DNA from: DASSUW01 sp036257565
GTDB lineage: Bacteria; Actinomycetota; Thermoleophilia; Solirubrobacterales; Solirubrobacteraceae
Assembly (NCBI GenBank): GCA_036257565.1
Contig: DATAFH010000006.1
Span: forward strand, 30,872 to 94,871
DNA length: 64,000 bases
Direction of reading: 5' to 3'
Shown here piece by piece: positions 35,010 through 43,664 of this stretch. Each line of letters starts with the position of its first letter. Within the stretch, counting starts at the first letter, position 1. A program made the position numbers and the translations under genes. Under the pieces are notes generated by a model. That model was not told the origin of the DNA. It ran no database searches and saw nothing but the letters and a program-made list of their open reading frames with translations.

Positions 35010-35452
35010 CCCGACGCCCGCTGGCCGCCCGGTCCGCCTGGGCGAGCAGGTCCTCGATCACCTCGTCGTGATAGCGGCGGATGATGGCCCGCCACGGCAG
35101 CCGCTCGGGTCCGACATGTCCGCGGATCACGTGCGTGAGGCGCGTGCGATGCGCCCCGAGCGGCTCGATCTCGAACCCATGAATGCCCTGCGAGCCCGAC
35201 GCCCGGAGGGAGGCGGAAGATCAGCCGCCGCCCCGGCTCGTAGGCCTCGACCACGTACCGGATCGGGCCGTGCCGGGCGGGGGTTCCGACCGCGAGCGGC
35301 CCCGCGAGCTTGAGGCGCAGCGTCGGCCACCGCCTCGAGGGCCACAACTGGTCGTGCTCGCTCCCGAGCCCGTCGAGCACGGCGCCCACGGCCGCCGCCG
35401 GGGCCGGGATGTCACGCGAATGGATGTTCTCGGCTTCCACCCGACTCTCCAT
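35010..35452 (-). pseudogene. SRPBCC-family protein gene with frameshift
   Basis: From ATG 35452: DIPAPAAAVGAVLDGLGSEH, PTLRLKLAGPLAVGTPARHG and RYVVEAYEPGRRLIFRLPPG follow the START/Bet v1-like (SRPBCC) pattern. Near 35190 a one-base shift is needed to continue GIHGFEIEPLGAHRTRLTHV and WRAIIRRYHDEVIEDLL. The joined product would be about 145 residues, normal for the family. Its 3' end runs into the fragment of the NADH dehydrogenase gene. The upstream gap holds a TetR-type operator, so it was probably the regulator's target. Confidence 0.62.
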
Positions 35453-35487
35453 ACAGTTGTGTACGGAAGGCCACCGTACAGTACTGT
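35453..35487. promoter_or_regulatory. TetR-type operator
   Basis: A 35-base inverted repeat between the divergent SRPBCC pseudogene and tetR. The inner arms TGTACGG (35460-35466) and CCGTACA (35474-35480) are perfect, and the outer ACAGT (35453-35457) and ACTGT (35483-35487) extend it, giving 12 of 14 matching pairs overall. It covers nearly the whole 42-base gap, so one bound TetR dimer could repress both directions. Binding is inferred. Confidence 0.62.
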
Positions 35488-35494
35488 CTGGAAG

Positions 35495-36115
35495 ATGGCA
35501 AGCCGGGCCGGGAAGCGACTGCTCACGAGGCAGGACTGGATCGACGCCGCGCTCCACGCGCTGGCGACCGGCGACGTCCACGCGATCGCCGTCGACCGGC
35601 TGGCCAAGACGCTCGGGGCGACCCGCGGCAGCTTCTACTGGCACTTCGCGGACCGCGATGCCCTGGTGACGGCGGCGCTCGAGCACTGGGAGCGGGAGAG
35701 CACGACGGCGCTGATCCCCGCGCTCGACGCGATCGCGCAGCCCGTCGAGCGGCTGCGGGTGCTGTTCCGCGAGGTCTACGAGCAGCCCGCCGACGCCGTC
35801 GAGATCGCGCTCGCCTCGGCAGGCGACCAGCCGCTGGTCGAGCCGGTCTTCGCGCGCGTCACGAAGGCGAGGCTCGACGTCGTGCGTCGCATCTTCCTCG
35901 ACCTCGGGCTTCAGGACGCCGACGCGGACGATCGCGCCTGGCTCGTCTACGCGCTGTACATCGGGCACCACCAGCTCGCCCGTGCCGCCGGGATCAAGGC
36001 GCTGCAGCCCGCGCAGCTCGACCGGCTGGTGGAGCTGCTCACGTCGCCGGGCGCGCGAAGCGCGCCACCAGCGGCAGAACCAGACGCTGCAGCGCCGGGG
36101 GAGGGGAGCACATGA
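35495..36115 (+). CDS. TetR-family transcriptional regulator
   Basis: A 206-residue TetR. The N-terminal DNA-binding domain is LLTRQDWIDAALHALATGDV, HAIAVDRLAKTLGATRGSFY and WHFADRDALVTAAL. The ligand domain (about 70-185) is not assignable to a known effector. The last 20 residues (PPAAEPDAAAPGEG) are low complexity and lie over the antisense of a decayed cupin gene, so the natural end may once have been shorter. ATG 35495 is 8 bases after the palindrome. Confidence 0.85.
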   Translation: MASRAGKRLLTRQDWIDAALHALATGDVHAIAVDRLAKTLGATRGSFYWHFADRDALVTAALEHWERESTTALIPALDAIAQPVERLRVLFREVYEQPADAVEIALASAGDQPLVEPVFARVTKARLDVVRRIFLDLGLQDADADDRAWLVYALYIGHHQLARAAGIKALQPAQLDRLVELLTSPGARSAPPAAEPDAAAPGEGST

Positions 36116-36345
36116 CGGCCTCGTGCCGGAAGCGGTTCGCGAGTTCGGCGATCCAGACCGCTCCGCGCACGCTCGTCGGCAGGTTGCGGCCGTTGTAGAG
36201 GCCGGCCCGAGCCCCGTAGGCGCTCTCGGTGAGGAACTCCTCGAGCCCGCCGCCGGGGATGACCTCGGCCTGCAGGTGGGCCGTGCGCCCGCTCACGTTC
36301 TTGAGCTCGTGCCTCACGTTCGGTGCTACCCGCACCGGGTGTTCC
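36039..36345 (-). pseudogene. C-terminal fragment of a cupin gene
   Basis: The minus strand keeps a clean cupin C-terminus: EEEHPVRVAPNVRHELKNVS, HLQAEVIPGGGLEEFLTESA and VWIAELANRFRHEAVMCSPP, ending LPLVARFARPAT. Its N-terminal barrel half is missing; upstream of about 36345 the frame runs into unrelated sequence and then greA. It overlaps the tetR 3' end by 77 bases. Confidence 0.6.
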
Positions 36346-36505
36346 TCCTCAGCCGCGTGCGTGAGGAGATCGACGCCGGCCAGTCGACGACCTCGGCAGT
36401 CAGGCCGAGGACTTCCGGACGACCGGGCCGGAGGTCCAGCAGGCGTTCTGGGACGGCTACGAGGCCGGCCTCGACGGCTGATGCCGCCTCCATAGCTCGT
36501 CTTGG
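36346..36505. other. Remaining gap between cupin fragment and greA terminator
   Basis: No gene is recognised. On the + strand, 36404-36482 reads QAEDFRTTGPEVQQAFWDGY before a stop a few codons later. This looks like the tail of a lost protein, but it has no start and is interrupted upstream by a stop. Confidence 0.3.
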
Positions 36506-36530
36506 GATGGCCCGCCGGATGCGGGCCATC
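36506..36530 (-). terminator. Hairpin terminator of greA
   Basis: GATGGCCCG (36506-36514) and CGGGCCATC (36522-36530) form a perfect 9-bp stem with a 7-base loop, beginning 8 bases after the greA stop on the minus strand. No T-run follows. Confidence 0.65.
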
Positions 36531-36538
36531 TCCACCGG

Positions 36539-37006
36539 CTAGGCCACCTCGAGCACTTCGAGGCGGCGCTGCCCGCGCGGGGTGGCGATCTCGACCGTCT
36601 GGCCCGCCGAGGTCCCGAGCAGGGCCTTGCCGACCGGCGACTCCACTGAGAGCCTGCCCTCGGCGGCGTCGGCGTCGACAGCCGACACGAGCGTGTAGCC
36701 CAGCTCGCGGCCCGAACCGGTGTCCAGTAGCGTCACGCGGCTCCCGAAGCGCGCGACGGTCGAGCCCGGCTGCGCCTCGACGACCTCGGCCCGCAGCAGC
36801 CGGTCGCGCAGGCGAAGGATCTTCGTCTCGAGGAGCGCCTGCGAGTTCTTCGCGTCGTGGTACTCGGCGTTCTCCTTCAGGTCGCCCCACTCGCGCGCCG
36901 TCTTGATGCGCTCGGCGATCTCCGCGCGGCCCGCGCTCTCCAGCTCCTGCAGCTCGGCCTGGAGGGCGCGGCGGTCCTGCTCGGTCATCACGACGCCGTC
37001 GGACAT
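36539..37006 (-). CDS. greA: Transcription elongation factor GreA
   Basis: A 155-residue Gre factor that rescues backtracked RNA polymerase by stimulating transcript cleavage. The N-terminal coiled-coil hairpin contains the functional acidic tip region (AREWGDLKENAEYHDAKNSQ). The C-terminal FKBP-like domain has SPVGKALLGTSAGQTVEIATP. The length is typical. ATG 37006 is used; an in-frame ATG (MTEQDRRAL) lies six codons further in. It is divergent from the riboswitch-led operon. Confidence 0.92.
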   Translation of the reverse strand: MSDGVVMTEQDRRALQAELQELESAGRAEIAERIKTAREWGDLKENAEYHDAKNSQALLETKILRLRDRLLRAEVVEAQPGSTVARFGSRVTLLDTGSGRELGYTLVSAVDADAAEGRLSVESPVGKALLGTSAGQTVEIATPRGQRRLEVLEVA

Positions 37007-37100
37007 GAGGGAGCGAGCATACGCCTCGACGGCTCGACGAGAGCATTTCGTTGGGGGGCTAAAGGAAATGGGGTGAGTACCCGATATGGAGGGTGCTGAT

Positions 37101-37175
37101 CACGGCAAACCCGTCGCGAGGCGGGGACGCAAAGCTTGAGGTCTCGTCCGACGAGATGGCTCGGCCGCCGGCAAC
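37101..37175 (+). promoter_or_regulatory. Cyclic di-GMP-I (GEMM-I) riboswitch aptamer
   Basis: The leader of the TasA-like operon carries the hallmarks of GEMM-I in order. GGCAAAC at 37104-37110 runs into a 6-bp hairpin CCCGTC/GGCGGG (37110-37115 and 37120-37125) capped by the GNRA loop GCGA. The invariant GACGCAAAGC follows at 37126-37135. A second hairpin TCTCGT/ACGAGA (37142-37147 and 37151-37156) comes next, then TGGCTCGG and a closing GCCG (37167-37170) that can pair with CGGC (37103-37106). The layout mirrors the Vibrio Vc2 aptamer. It lies 125 bases upstream of the first gene and divergent from greA. Ligand identity is inferred from the motif. Confidence 0.75.
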
Positions 37176-37176
37176 G

Positions 37177-37194
37177 AGCGCCTGTGGGCGCTTT
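37177..37194 (+). promoter_or_regulatory. Hairpin after the aptamer, possible expression platform
   Basis: AGCGCC (37177-37182) pairs with GGCGCT (37187-37192) around TGTG, followed by TT. A GC stem directly after the aptamer and 34 bases before the first start codon is where a riboswitch-controlled terminator would be. The T-run is very short, so translational control through the AGGAG site at 37216-37220 is an alternative. Confidence 0.45.
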
Positions 37195-37228
37195 CCAGTC
37201 CGCCGTCCCTCCCCCAGGAGCCATCTCA

Positions 37229-37816
37229 ATGACCCGTCTGCAGGTTCTCGCCGGCCAGCCCAAGCTCGCCCTCGGGGCCCTTCTCACGCTGCTTCTCGCC
37301 GCCGCTGCCGTCGTCGGGTCTGGCGCCGATTTCACGGCCTCGTCGGCGAACCCCTCGAACACCTTCGCCGCCGGCACGCTCAGCATCGCCAACTCCAAGG
37401 AGGGCACCGCGGTGCTCACCGCGAGCAACCTGCGGCCGAACGGCACGCCGGCCACCGGCACCGTCGACATCGAGAACACGGGCAGCCTCAGCGGCGCCTT
37501 CACGCTCTCGCGCACCGCGCCGGTCGACAGCGACTCCGCCAACCCGCTCTCCGGCAAGCTCAACGTCACGGTCGTCGACTGCGGCACCTTCGCCGGCGCG
37601 ACCGCGCCGACGTGCGGCAACGGCGACGACGTCGTCAAGTACGAGGGCGGCACGCTCGCCCAGATGGGCACCGGCGGTCACGCGATCGACGGCCTCGGCA
37701 CCTACGCGGCCGGCGAGAAGCATCGCTACCAGTTCAGCGTGCAGCTCGACGGCAGCGCCGGCAACGAATATCAGAGCGGCTCGTCGAGCGTCGAGTTCGA
37801 CTTCGACGCCGCCTAG
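37229..37816 (+). CDS. TasA/CalY-like secreted fibre protein with alternate signal peptide
   Basis: A 195-residue secreted protein. A long N-terminal signal (QPKLALGALLTLLLAAAAVV) is followed by GSGADFTASSANPSNTFAAG, the pattern at the cleavage site of SipW-processed proteins such as TasA and camelysin. The mature domain reads LSIANSKEGTAVLTASNLRP and VDIENTGSLSGAFTLSRT, a beta-sandwich of TasA type, with one Cys pair later (VDCGTF, APTCGNG). ATG 37229 has AGGAG (37216-37220) 8 bases upstream. The dedicated signal peptidase is the next gene. Assembly into fibres is inferred from the family. Confidence 0.75.
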   Translation: MTRLQVLAGQPKLALGALLTLLLAAAAVVGSGADFTASSANPSNTFAAGTLSIANSKEGTAVLTASNLRPNGTPATGTVDIENTGSLSGAFTLSRTAPVDSDSANPLSGKLNVTVVDCGTFAGATAPTCGNGDDVVKYEGGTLAQMGTGGHAIDGLGTYAAGEKHRYQFSVQLDGSAGNEYQSGSSSVEFDFDAA

Positions 37817-37828
37817 GCACCGACACCG

Positions 37829-38383
37829 ATGGCTCTGGGGACGATCTTCCGCGCCGGCCGCCTCGCGGCCGGCGCGGCGCTTGTCGTGGCGGTGGTCGCC
37901 GCGATCGGCGTGCTGGCGCCCAGCCTTTGGGGCTGGCAGCGCTACGCGATCGTCTCCGGCTCGATGACCGGCACGTACGACCGCGGGTCGCTCGTGTTCG
38001 CCGAGGTCGTCCCGGTCGCCGACCTGCGCGTCGGCGACGTCATCACGTACCAGCCTCCGCCCGGAGCCGGCCCCGATCACCTGATCACCCACCGCATCGC
38101 GTCGATGGGCCGCGACGGCGCCGGCAAGCGGGTGTTCCGCACGAAGGGCGACGCCAACCCGGTCGCCGATCCCTGGACGTTCCGGCTCGAGCAGCCGACC
38201 CAGGCGCGCGCGCGCATCGGGATCCCGTACGTCGGCCACGCGCTGTCCGCCCTCGGGCGCAGCGGCGTGCGCACCGCCGTGATCACGCTTCCCGCGCTCC
38301 TGCTCGCCGCGATCAGCCTCGCCGGCCTCTGGCGCCGGCTGGGTGCCGAAGCCGCCCGCCGGGCGGCGCAGGTGTCGGCGTGA
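37829..38383 (+). CDS. sipW: SipW-type signal peptidase I (S26B, Ser/His)
   Basis: A 184-residue membrane peptidase. One N-terminal membrane segment (about 13-31) precedes the catalytic VSGSMTGTYDRGSLV with Ser45. The general base is His88 in DHLITHRIASM instead of the Lys of ordinary bacterial LepB, as in Bacillus SipW and archaeal/ER enzymes. FRTKGDANPVADPW supplies the conserved Asp108. A C-terminal membrane segment (about 150-170) follows. It lies 12 bases after the TasA-like gene and overlaps the next gene (GTGA), so it should process the neighbouring alternate signal peptides. Confidence 0.87.
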   Translation: MALGTIFRAGRLAAGAALVVAVVAAIGVLAPSLWGWQRYAIVSGSMTGTYDRGSLVFAEVVPVADLRVGDVITYQPPPGAGPDHLITHRIASMGRDGAGKRVFRTKGDANPVADPWTFRLEQPTQARARIGIPYVGHALSALGRSGVRTAVITLPALLLAAISLAGLWRRLGAEAARRAAQVSA

Positions 38384-40437
38384 AGCGCCTCCTCCCACTG
38401 GGGCTGCTTGCCGCGGCCGTCATCGCCGGCGCCGGCGTCACCGCGTCAGGCGCCGACTTCGTGGCCGCCTCGCACTCCACCGGCAACACGTTCGGCGCTG
38501 CCAGCGACTTCAACACCGTGACCATCTCGATGACCGATCCGGGCTCGCCTCAGCGCGGGACCATTGCACTGCAGGCCACCGCGAGCTCCGAGCGGGGCAT
38601 CGAGCGGGTCCGCTTCCAGTCCTCGCCGACGGGCGCCGGCAGCTGGACCGACGCCTGCGAGGACACCGCGGCACCCTTCACCTGCGACTGGGACTCGGCC
38701 GGTGTGGCCGACGGCGCGCGCGATCTGCGCGCGGTCGCCGTCGACCAGGCCGGCTACCAGAGCACCGCGACGGTCGTCGCGCGGGTGATCGACAACACGC
38801 TGCCCACCGCGGCCCTCGCCGATCCCGGCGTGATCACCGGCACGGAGGTGCTGACCGCAACCGGCGGCGACGTGCTCTCCGGCCTGGCCGGGCTCAGCAT
38901 CGCCTACCGTCCGGCCGCCGGTGGCTCGTGGACGGAGCTGTGCACGGGTACGACGTCGCCACGCGCATGCGCGTTGAACAGCACCACGCTGTCCGACGGG
39001 GCCTACGAGCTGCGCGCCCGCACCACCGATGCGGCCGGCAACGAGCACGACACCGTGCTCACGCGGACCGTCGACAACACGGCGCCGTCGGGGTCGATCC
39101 CCGCCCTCGATGCCGTCAAGGGCACGATCACGGTCCCTGCCACGGCGAGCGATGGCGCTGGCAGCGGCGTCAAGCAGGTGACGATCCAGATCCGGCCCTC
39201 GGGCGGGACGTGGGCGAATCTCTGCGCGGTCGACACCGCCGCGCCGTGGGAGTGCTCGGGCGTGAACACGGCGACGCGCACGGACGGCGCCTACGAGCTG
39301 CGGGCGGTCGTCGAGGACAACGCGGGCTTCAGCACGACAAGCGCGGCGACGACGTTCCGCATCGACAACACGATCCCGGCGACCACGACACTCACGAACC
39401 CGGGCGCCTCGCTCCAGGGCTCGGTCACGCTCAGCGGCACGGCCACCGAGGCCGCGAGCGGCTCGGGCATCCAGTCCTGGACGGCGCAGTACCGGCTCAC
39501 CGGCGCCACGACGTGGCTCGACGCCTGCAGCGACACGACGTCGACCTACTCCTGCTCGTGGGACACCACGGGCATCGCCGACGGCGTGTACGAGCTGCGC
39601 GCGTTGGCGACGGACATGGCGGGCAACCAGCGCGCGGCGACCACGCAGACCAACAAGCGCGTCGACAATGTGGTCCCGGCCGTCGCGCTGACCGACCCCG
39701 GCTCGCCGCTCACCGGCACCGTGACGCTCAACGCCACGGCGTCCGATGGCGGCGGCGTCGCCTCCGTCGTGTTCGAGCGCTCGCCCGCCGGTGCCAACAC
39801 GTGGACCACGGTCTGCACCGATGCGACCGCGGCGTACAGCTGCTCGTTCAACACGACGGCCGTCACCGACGGCGCCTACGACCTGCGCGCCCGCGCCACC
39901 GACAACTTCGGCCGGACGGCGTCCGCGACGGTCGGGTCGCAGGTGGTCGACAACGACACCACCCCGAGCGGCGTCGCCGTCCAGACGCCGGTGGTGGGGT
40001 CGATCACCGGGCAGATGCAGACCGGCGACGCCATTGCGCTCACGTTCAGCGAGCCGATCGACCCGGGGTCCGTGCTCACGGGCTGGACCGGCGGCTCGCA
40101 GGCCATCCGCGTGAACCTGACCAACAACGCGAGCAACGACCGGATCGACTTCTGGAACGCCGCCAACAGCGCCCGCCTGAACCTTCTCAACACGGCGACC
40201 AGCCTGCCGCTCGGCGGCAACTTCCTCAGCACGACCACGGGCGCGTGGAACGCGACGATGGTGCAGAGCGGCAACACGATCACGATCACGCTCGGCTCAC
40301 TGGTCTCGGGCACGATGGTGCGCGCGTCGGCCGGCACGATGCGCTGGACCCCGTCGTCCGCGGCCACGGACCTGGCCGGCAACGCGACCTCGACGACGCT
40401 GGTCACCGAGAGCGGCACCTCCGACCGGGACTTCTGA
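38380..40437 (+). CDS. Secreted Ig-repeat surface protein/adhesin
   Basis: A 685-residue exported protein. Its N-terminus (LLPLGLLAAAVIAGAGVTAS, GADFVAASHSTGNTFGAA) has the same GADF...NTFxA cleavage region as the TasA-like protein, pointing to the same signal peptidase. Five bacterial Ig-like repeats of about 93 residues follow (from about 45 to 520), each with a Cys pair spaced by 8-9 residues and most ending VDNTxP. The last 165 residues form an SbsA-like Ig domain (GDAIALTFSEPIDPGSVLTG). No sortase motif or membrane anchor is seen. GTG 38380 overlaps the sipW stop. Confidence 0.75.
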   Translation: MKRLLPLGLLAAAVIAGAGVTASGADFVAASHSTGNTFGAASDFNTVTISMTDPGSPQRGTIALQATASSERGIERVRFQSSPTGAGSWTDACEDTAAPFTCDWDSAGVADGARDLRAVAVDQAGYQSTATVVARVIDNTLPTAALADPGVITGTEVLTATGGDVLSGLAGLSIAYRPAAGGSWTELCTGTTSPRACALNSTTLSDGAYELRARTTDAAGNEHDTVLTRTVDNTAPSGSIPALDAVKGTITVPATASDGAGSGVKQVTIQIRPSGGTWANLCAVDTAAPWECSGVNTATRTDGAYELRAVVEDNAGFSTTSAATTFRIDNTIPATTTLTNPGASLQGSVTLSGTATEAASGSGIQSWTAQYRLTGATTWLDACSDTTSTYSCSWDTTGIADGVYELRALATDMAGNQRAATTQTNKRVDNVVPAVALTDPGSPLTGTVTLNATASDGGGVASVVFERSPAGANTWTTVCTDATAAYSCSFNTTAVTDGAYDLRARATDNFGRTASATVGSQVVDNDTTPSGVAVQTPVVGSITGQMQTGDAIALTFSEPIDPGSVLTGWTGGSQAIRVNLTNNASNDRIDFWNAANSARLNLLNTATSLPLGGNFLSTTTGAWNATMVQSGNTITITLGSLVSGTMVRASAGTMRWTPSSAATDLAGNATSTTLVTESGTSDRDF

Positions 40438-41342
40438 TGCGCGCCCTGCTTCCGCTGCTCGCCTCGCTGGGGATGGCCCTCTCGGCCCTCGGGCTGGCGG
40501 TCGCGGCCCCCGGGGACGACCGAGAGGACCTGACCGCGGCCCGCCTGACCGCGGCGGCCGCGGGCGCCGTGCAGCTCGTCAACTCGCACGACGGAGCGGC
40601 CGTGCTCGGCGCGGAGCGCCTGCGGCCCGGAGACGAGGTGAGCGGCACCGTGCGGATCGGCAACACCGGGGCGCTCGCCGGGCGGCTCGTGCTGCGCCGC
40701 GGCGCGGTCTCCGACACGCCGGGCGCGGGCGGCGGCCGGCTCTCTGACGCGCTGCAGCTCAGCATCTTCGACGTGACAAACCCCGCCGCGCCCGCCGCGC
40801 TCTACGCCGGGCCGCTGACCGCGTTCACCGAGGTCGCGGCGGGAACCGTCGCCCGCGGCGGTGCCCGCCAGTTCCGCCTGGCGGCGAGGCTCGTCCCGCC
40901 GGCCGGCGACGACAACCGCTTCCAGGGCGCCACCACGAGCCTCGGACTCGACTGGGGCGCGACGCCGGTGCCGGTCGCCGCGACGCCGACGCGCCCGCCG
41001 GTCAAGCCCAAGCCGCCCGTCAACGTCAAGCCCAAGCCGCCCATCGCGCCGGCTCCCGCCACGCCGCTCGCCGACGCGCTCGGGCTCCCGCGGGCGACCA
41101 CCTGCGTGCGCGCTCGCAAGCTGCGCTTCAAGCTGCGCACGCCCAACGGCGCCCGCCTGCGCTCGGCGACCGTCGCCGTCAACCGCAAGGTCAAGGTCAA
41201 GGGCCGCAAGGCGCTCAAGAAGATCACCCTGCGCAAGCTCCCCAAGCGCCGCGCCACCGTCGCCGTCACCGTCAAGGCGGCCGACCGCAAGACGTACAAG
41301 GCATCGCGCACGTACGCCGCCTGCACGACCCGCCGCAGCTAG
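40437..41342 (+). CDS. Second TasA-like protein with Pro/Lys linker and basic C-domain
   Basis: A 301-residue secreted protein; ATG 40437 overlaps the previous stop. After a signal peptide (LLPLLASLGMALSALGLAVA) the segment AGAVQLVNSHDGAAVLGAER and VRIGNTGALAGRLVLRRG aligns with the first operon protein (AGTLSIANSKEGTAVLTASN, VDIENTGSLSGAFTLSR). A repetitive linker RPPVKPKPPVNVKPKPPIAP follows, then a strongly basic beta domain (RKVKVKGRKALKKITLRKLP) that could contact the envelope. It looks like an anchor or minor subunit for the fibre system. Its end overlaps the convergent nuclease gene by 4 bases. Confidence 0.65.
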   Translation: MRALLPLLASLGMALSALGLAVAAPGDDREDLTAARLTAAAAGAVQLVNSHDGAAVLGAERLRPGDEVSGTVRIGNTGALAGRLVLRRGAVSDTPGAGGGRLSDALQLSIFDVTNPAAPAALYAGPLTAFTEVAAGTVARGGARQFRLAARLVPPAGDDNRFQGATTSLGLDWGATPVPVAATPTRPPVKPKPPVNVKPKPPIAPAPATPLADALGLPRATTCVRARKLRFKLRTPNGARLRSATVAVNRKVKVKGRKALKKITLRKLPKRRATVAVTVKAADRKTYKASRTYAACTTRRS

Positions 41343-41824
41343 CAGAGGCCCCAGATGCCGCGACCGGCGGCTCGTGCGCGCTGCTCCACCGCCCGGAACG
41401 CGCCGAGGCGCTCGAACGGCCGCCCGTCGTACACGTAGACGCGCGCCCAGCCGCGGCGCAGCTGTCGCTCCTGGAGCGACTCGCCGCGCGAGGAGGCGTA
41501 GGCGAGCAGGCGGTCGAAGCGGTCGTAGGTGTCCTGCGTCGGGTCGGTCTCGAGCGTCACGGGGCGCCCTGCGAAGCCGGCGAGCGCCGCCGTGGCCCGC
41601 CGGCCGCCGCATTCCACCGGCTGCGTGGGGTGGACCGTCTCCGGCGTGTCGATGCCGAGCAGACGCACGGTGTACTCGCGGCCGCCCCCGGTCACCCTGA
41701 TCGTGTCGCCGTCGACGATCCTCGTGATCCGGCCCTCGATCGCCGCGCGCTCGACGCCCGCCGCGTCGGCGCAGCCTGCGACCGCAAGCACGCCGAGCAC
41801 CACCGCTGTCGCCGCCCTCGTCAC
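41339..41824 (-). CDS. Secreted thermonuclease (SNase) lipoprotein
   Basis: A 161-residue staphylococcal-nuclease-like protein. A signal ends in lipobox VLAVAGC (Cys at residue 18), so it is probably anchored outside the membrane. The OB-fold domain carries RIVDGDTIRV, RLLGIDTPETVHP (Asp and Arg of the active site) and DRFDRLLAYA, with the catalytic Glu region around LETDPTQDTYDRF. A terminal GRGIWGLC adds a Cys. A DNA- or RNA-degrading role is expected. It converges on the fibre operon. Confidence 0.82.
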   Translation of the reverse strand: MTRAATAVVLGVLAVAGCADAAGVERAAIEGRITRIVDGDTIRVTGGGREYTVRLLGIDTPETVHPTQPVECGGRRATAALAGFAGRPVTLETDPTQDTYDRFDRLLAYASSRGESLQERQLRRGWARVYVYDGRPFERLGAFRAVEQRARAAGRGIWGLC

Positions 41825-41854
41825 CGCGGCGACGATAGCCCCGCCGTCGGCCGT

Positions 41855-42466
41855 CTAGACGATCTCGATCTCCTCGCTGAGCGCGAACGGCGGCGCCAGC
41901 TCGATCCGATCGCCGCTCCAGAAGCGGCCGGGGTCGTACCAGCTCGCCGGCCGCTTGTCGGGCAGCAGGCCCATCGCCTGATACGTCGTTGCCACGAGCT
42001 CGGCGCAGTAGACCGCCTCCCTGGAGGCCGCCCGGCGGCGGATGCGCCCGGTCAGCCACGAGCGCATCAGGCTGGGAGTGGTGGGGAAGGGGCGGCCGTC
42101 GTAGCGGTCGATCACCTTCATCAGCGCGTCCTCGTGGGAGCGCTCGAGCGTGCCTTGCAGCTGGCGCAGGAAGGCACGCTGGCCGTACCGCTCGTCCCAG
42201 GTGCGGACCGCATCGGCGAGCTTGTGCAGCTGCACGCCGCGCTGGCGCTCGCCCGTCCACACGTCGGGCAGCGAGCGGCCGAGCTCGGCATGCCAGAGCA
42301 GGGGAGGGAGCCCGTCGAGCGCCACGGCCATCCCGACGTGGTTGACGGGGCTGTTGGTCACCGTCTGGATCGCGCGGTCGGCGAGCGAGCGGCCGCGGAA
42401 GAGCCAGAGGTCGCCGGTGGACGCCGTGGCGACGGCGTCGGCGACCGTGAGCGTCGAGACGGGCAC
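41855..42466 (-). CDS. Permuted papain-like (YiiX/YebB, NlpC/P60-type) protein
   Basis: A 203-residue protein with the circularly permuted papain fold. TGDLWLFRGRSLADRAIQTV and SPVNHVGMAVALDG give the His in the N-terminal half, and YCAELVATTYQAMGLL gives the Cys in the C-terminal half. This order (His first, Cys later) is typical of YiiX/LRAT relatives. No signal peptide is seen. The substrate could be a peptide or lipid amide bond. It is 30 bases from the nuclease gene in the same direction. Confidence 0.66.
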   Translation of the reverse strand: MPVSTLTVADAVATASTGDLWLFRGRSLADRAIQTVTNSPVNHVGMAVALDGLPPLLWHAELGRSLPDVWTGERQRGVQLHKLADAVRTWDERYGQRAFLRQLQGTLERSHEDALMKVIDRYDGRPFPTTPSLMRSWLTGRIRRRAASREAVYCAELVATTYQAMGLLPDKRPASWYDPGRFWSGDRIELAPPFALSEEIEIV

Positions 42467-42486
42467 GGCCGTAACCTACGCAATCC

Positions 42487-42675
42487 ATGCGCATCCCCTG
42501 GAAGCTGATCGGCGCCGCGAGCCTCGCGGGCGTGGCCGCCACCGGGGTCGCGGTGGCCCGCAACCGCCGGCCGGAGAGCGACCTTCCGCCGGACGAGCTG
42601 CGCGACCGCCTGCGCCGCCGCCTGGCCGAGGCGGCCGACGAGCCGGCGGACGACGACGGGTCGCGGGCGCCCTGA
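42487..42675 (+). CDS. Small single-span membrane protein
   Basis: A 62-residue frame with one hydrophobic stretch (LIGAASLAGVAATGVAVA) flanked by RIPWK and a basic NRR, then an acidic/Arg-rich tail (DELRDRLRRRLAEAADEP). It stands 29 bases upstream of the ABC transporter ATPase start, in the same direction, and may be a small accessory subunit. No family recognised. Confidence 0.5.
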   Translation: MRIPWKLIGAASLAGVAATGVAVARNRRPESDLPPDELRDRLRRRLAEAADEPADDDGSRAP

Positions 42676-42704
42676 CCGACGGAGCGTTCAGCGGCGCCCC
42701 GGCC

Positions 42705-43660
<956 letters not shown>

Positions 43661-43664
<4 letters not shown>

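Noticed and set aside
37093..38379. N-terminal extension of the Ig-repeat protein (1114 codons)
   Set aside because: It overlaps the TasA-like and sipW genes in another frame. The signal peptide at GTG 38380 gives the natural start.
38343..40436. Upstream extension of the fourth fibre gene (999 codons)
   Set aside because: It runs out of frame through the Ig-repeat gene with an Arg/His-rich composition. ATG 40437 with a signal peptide is clearly the start.
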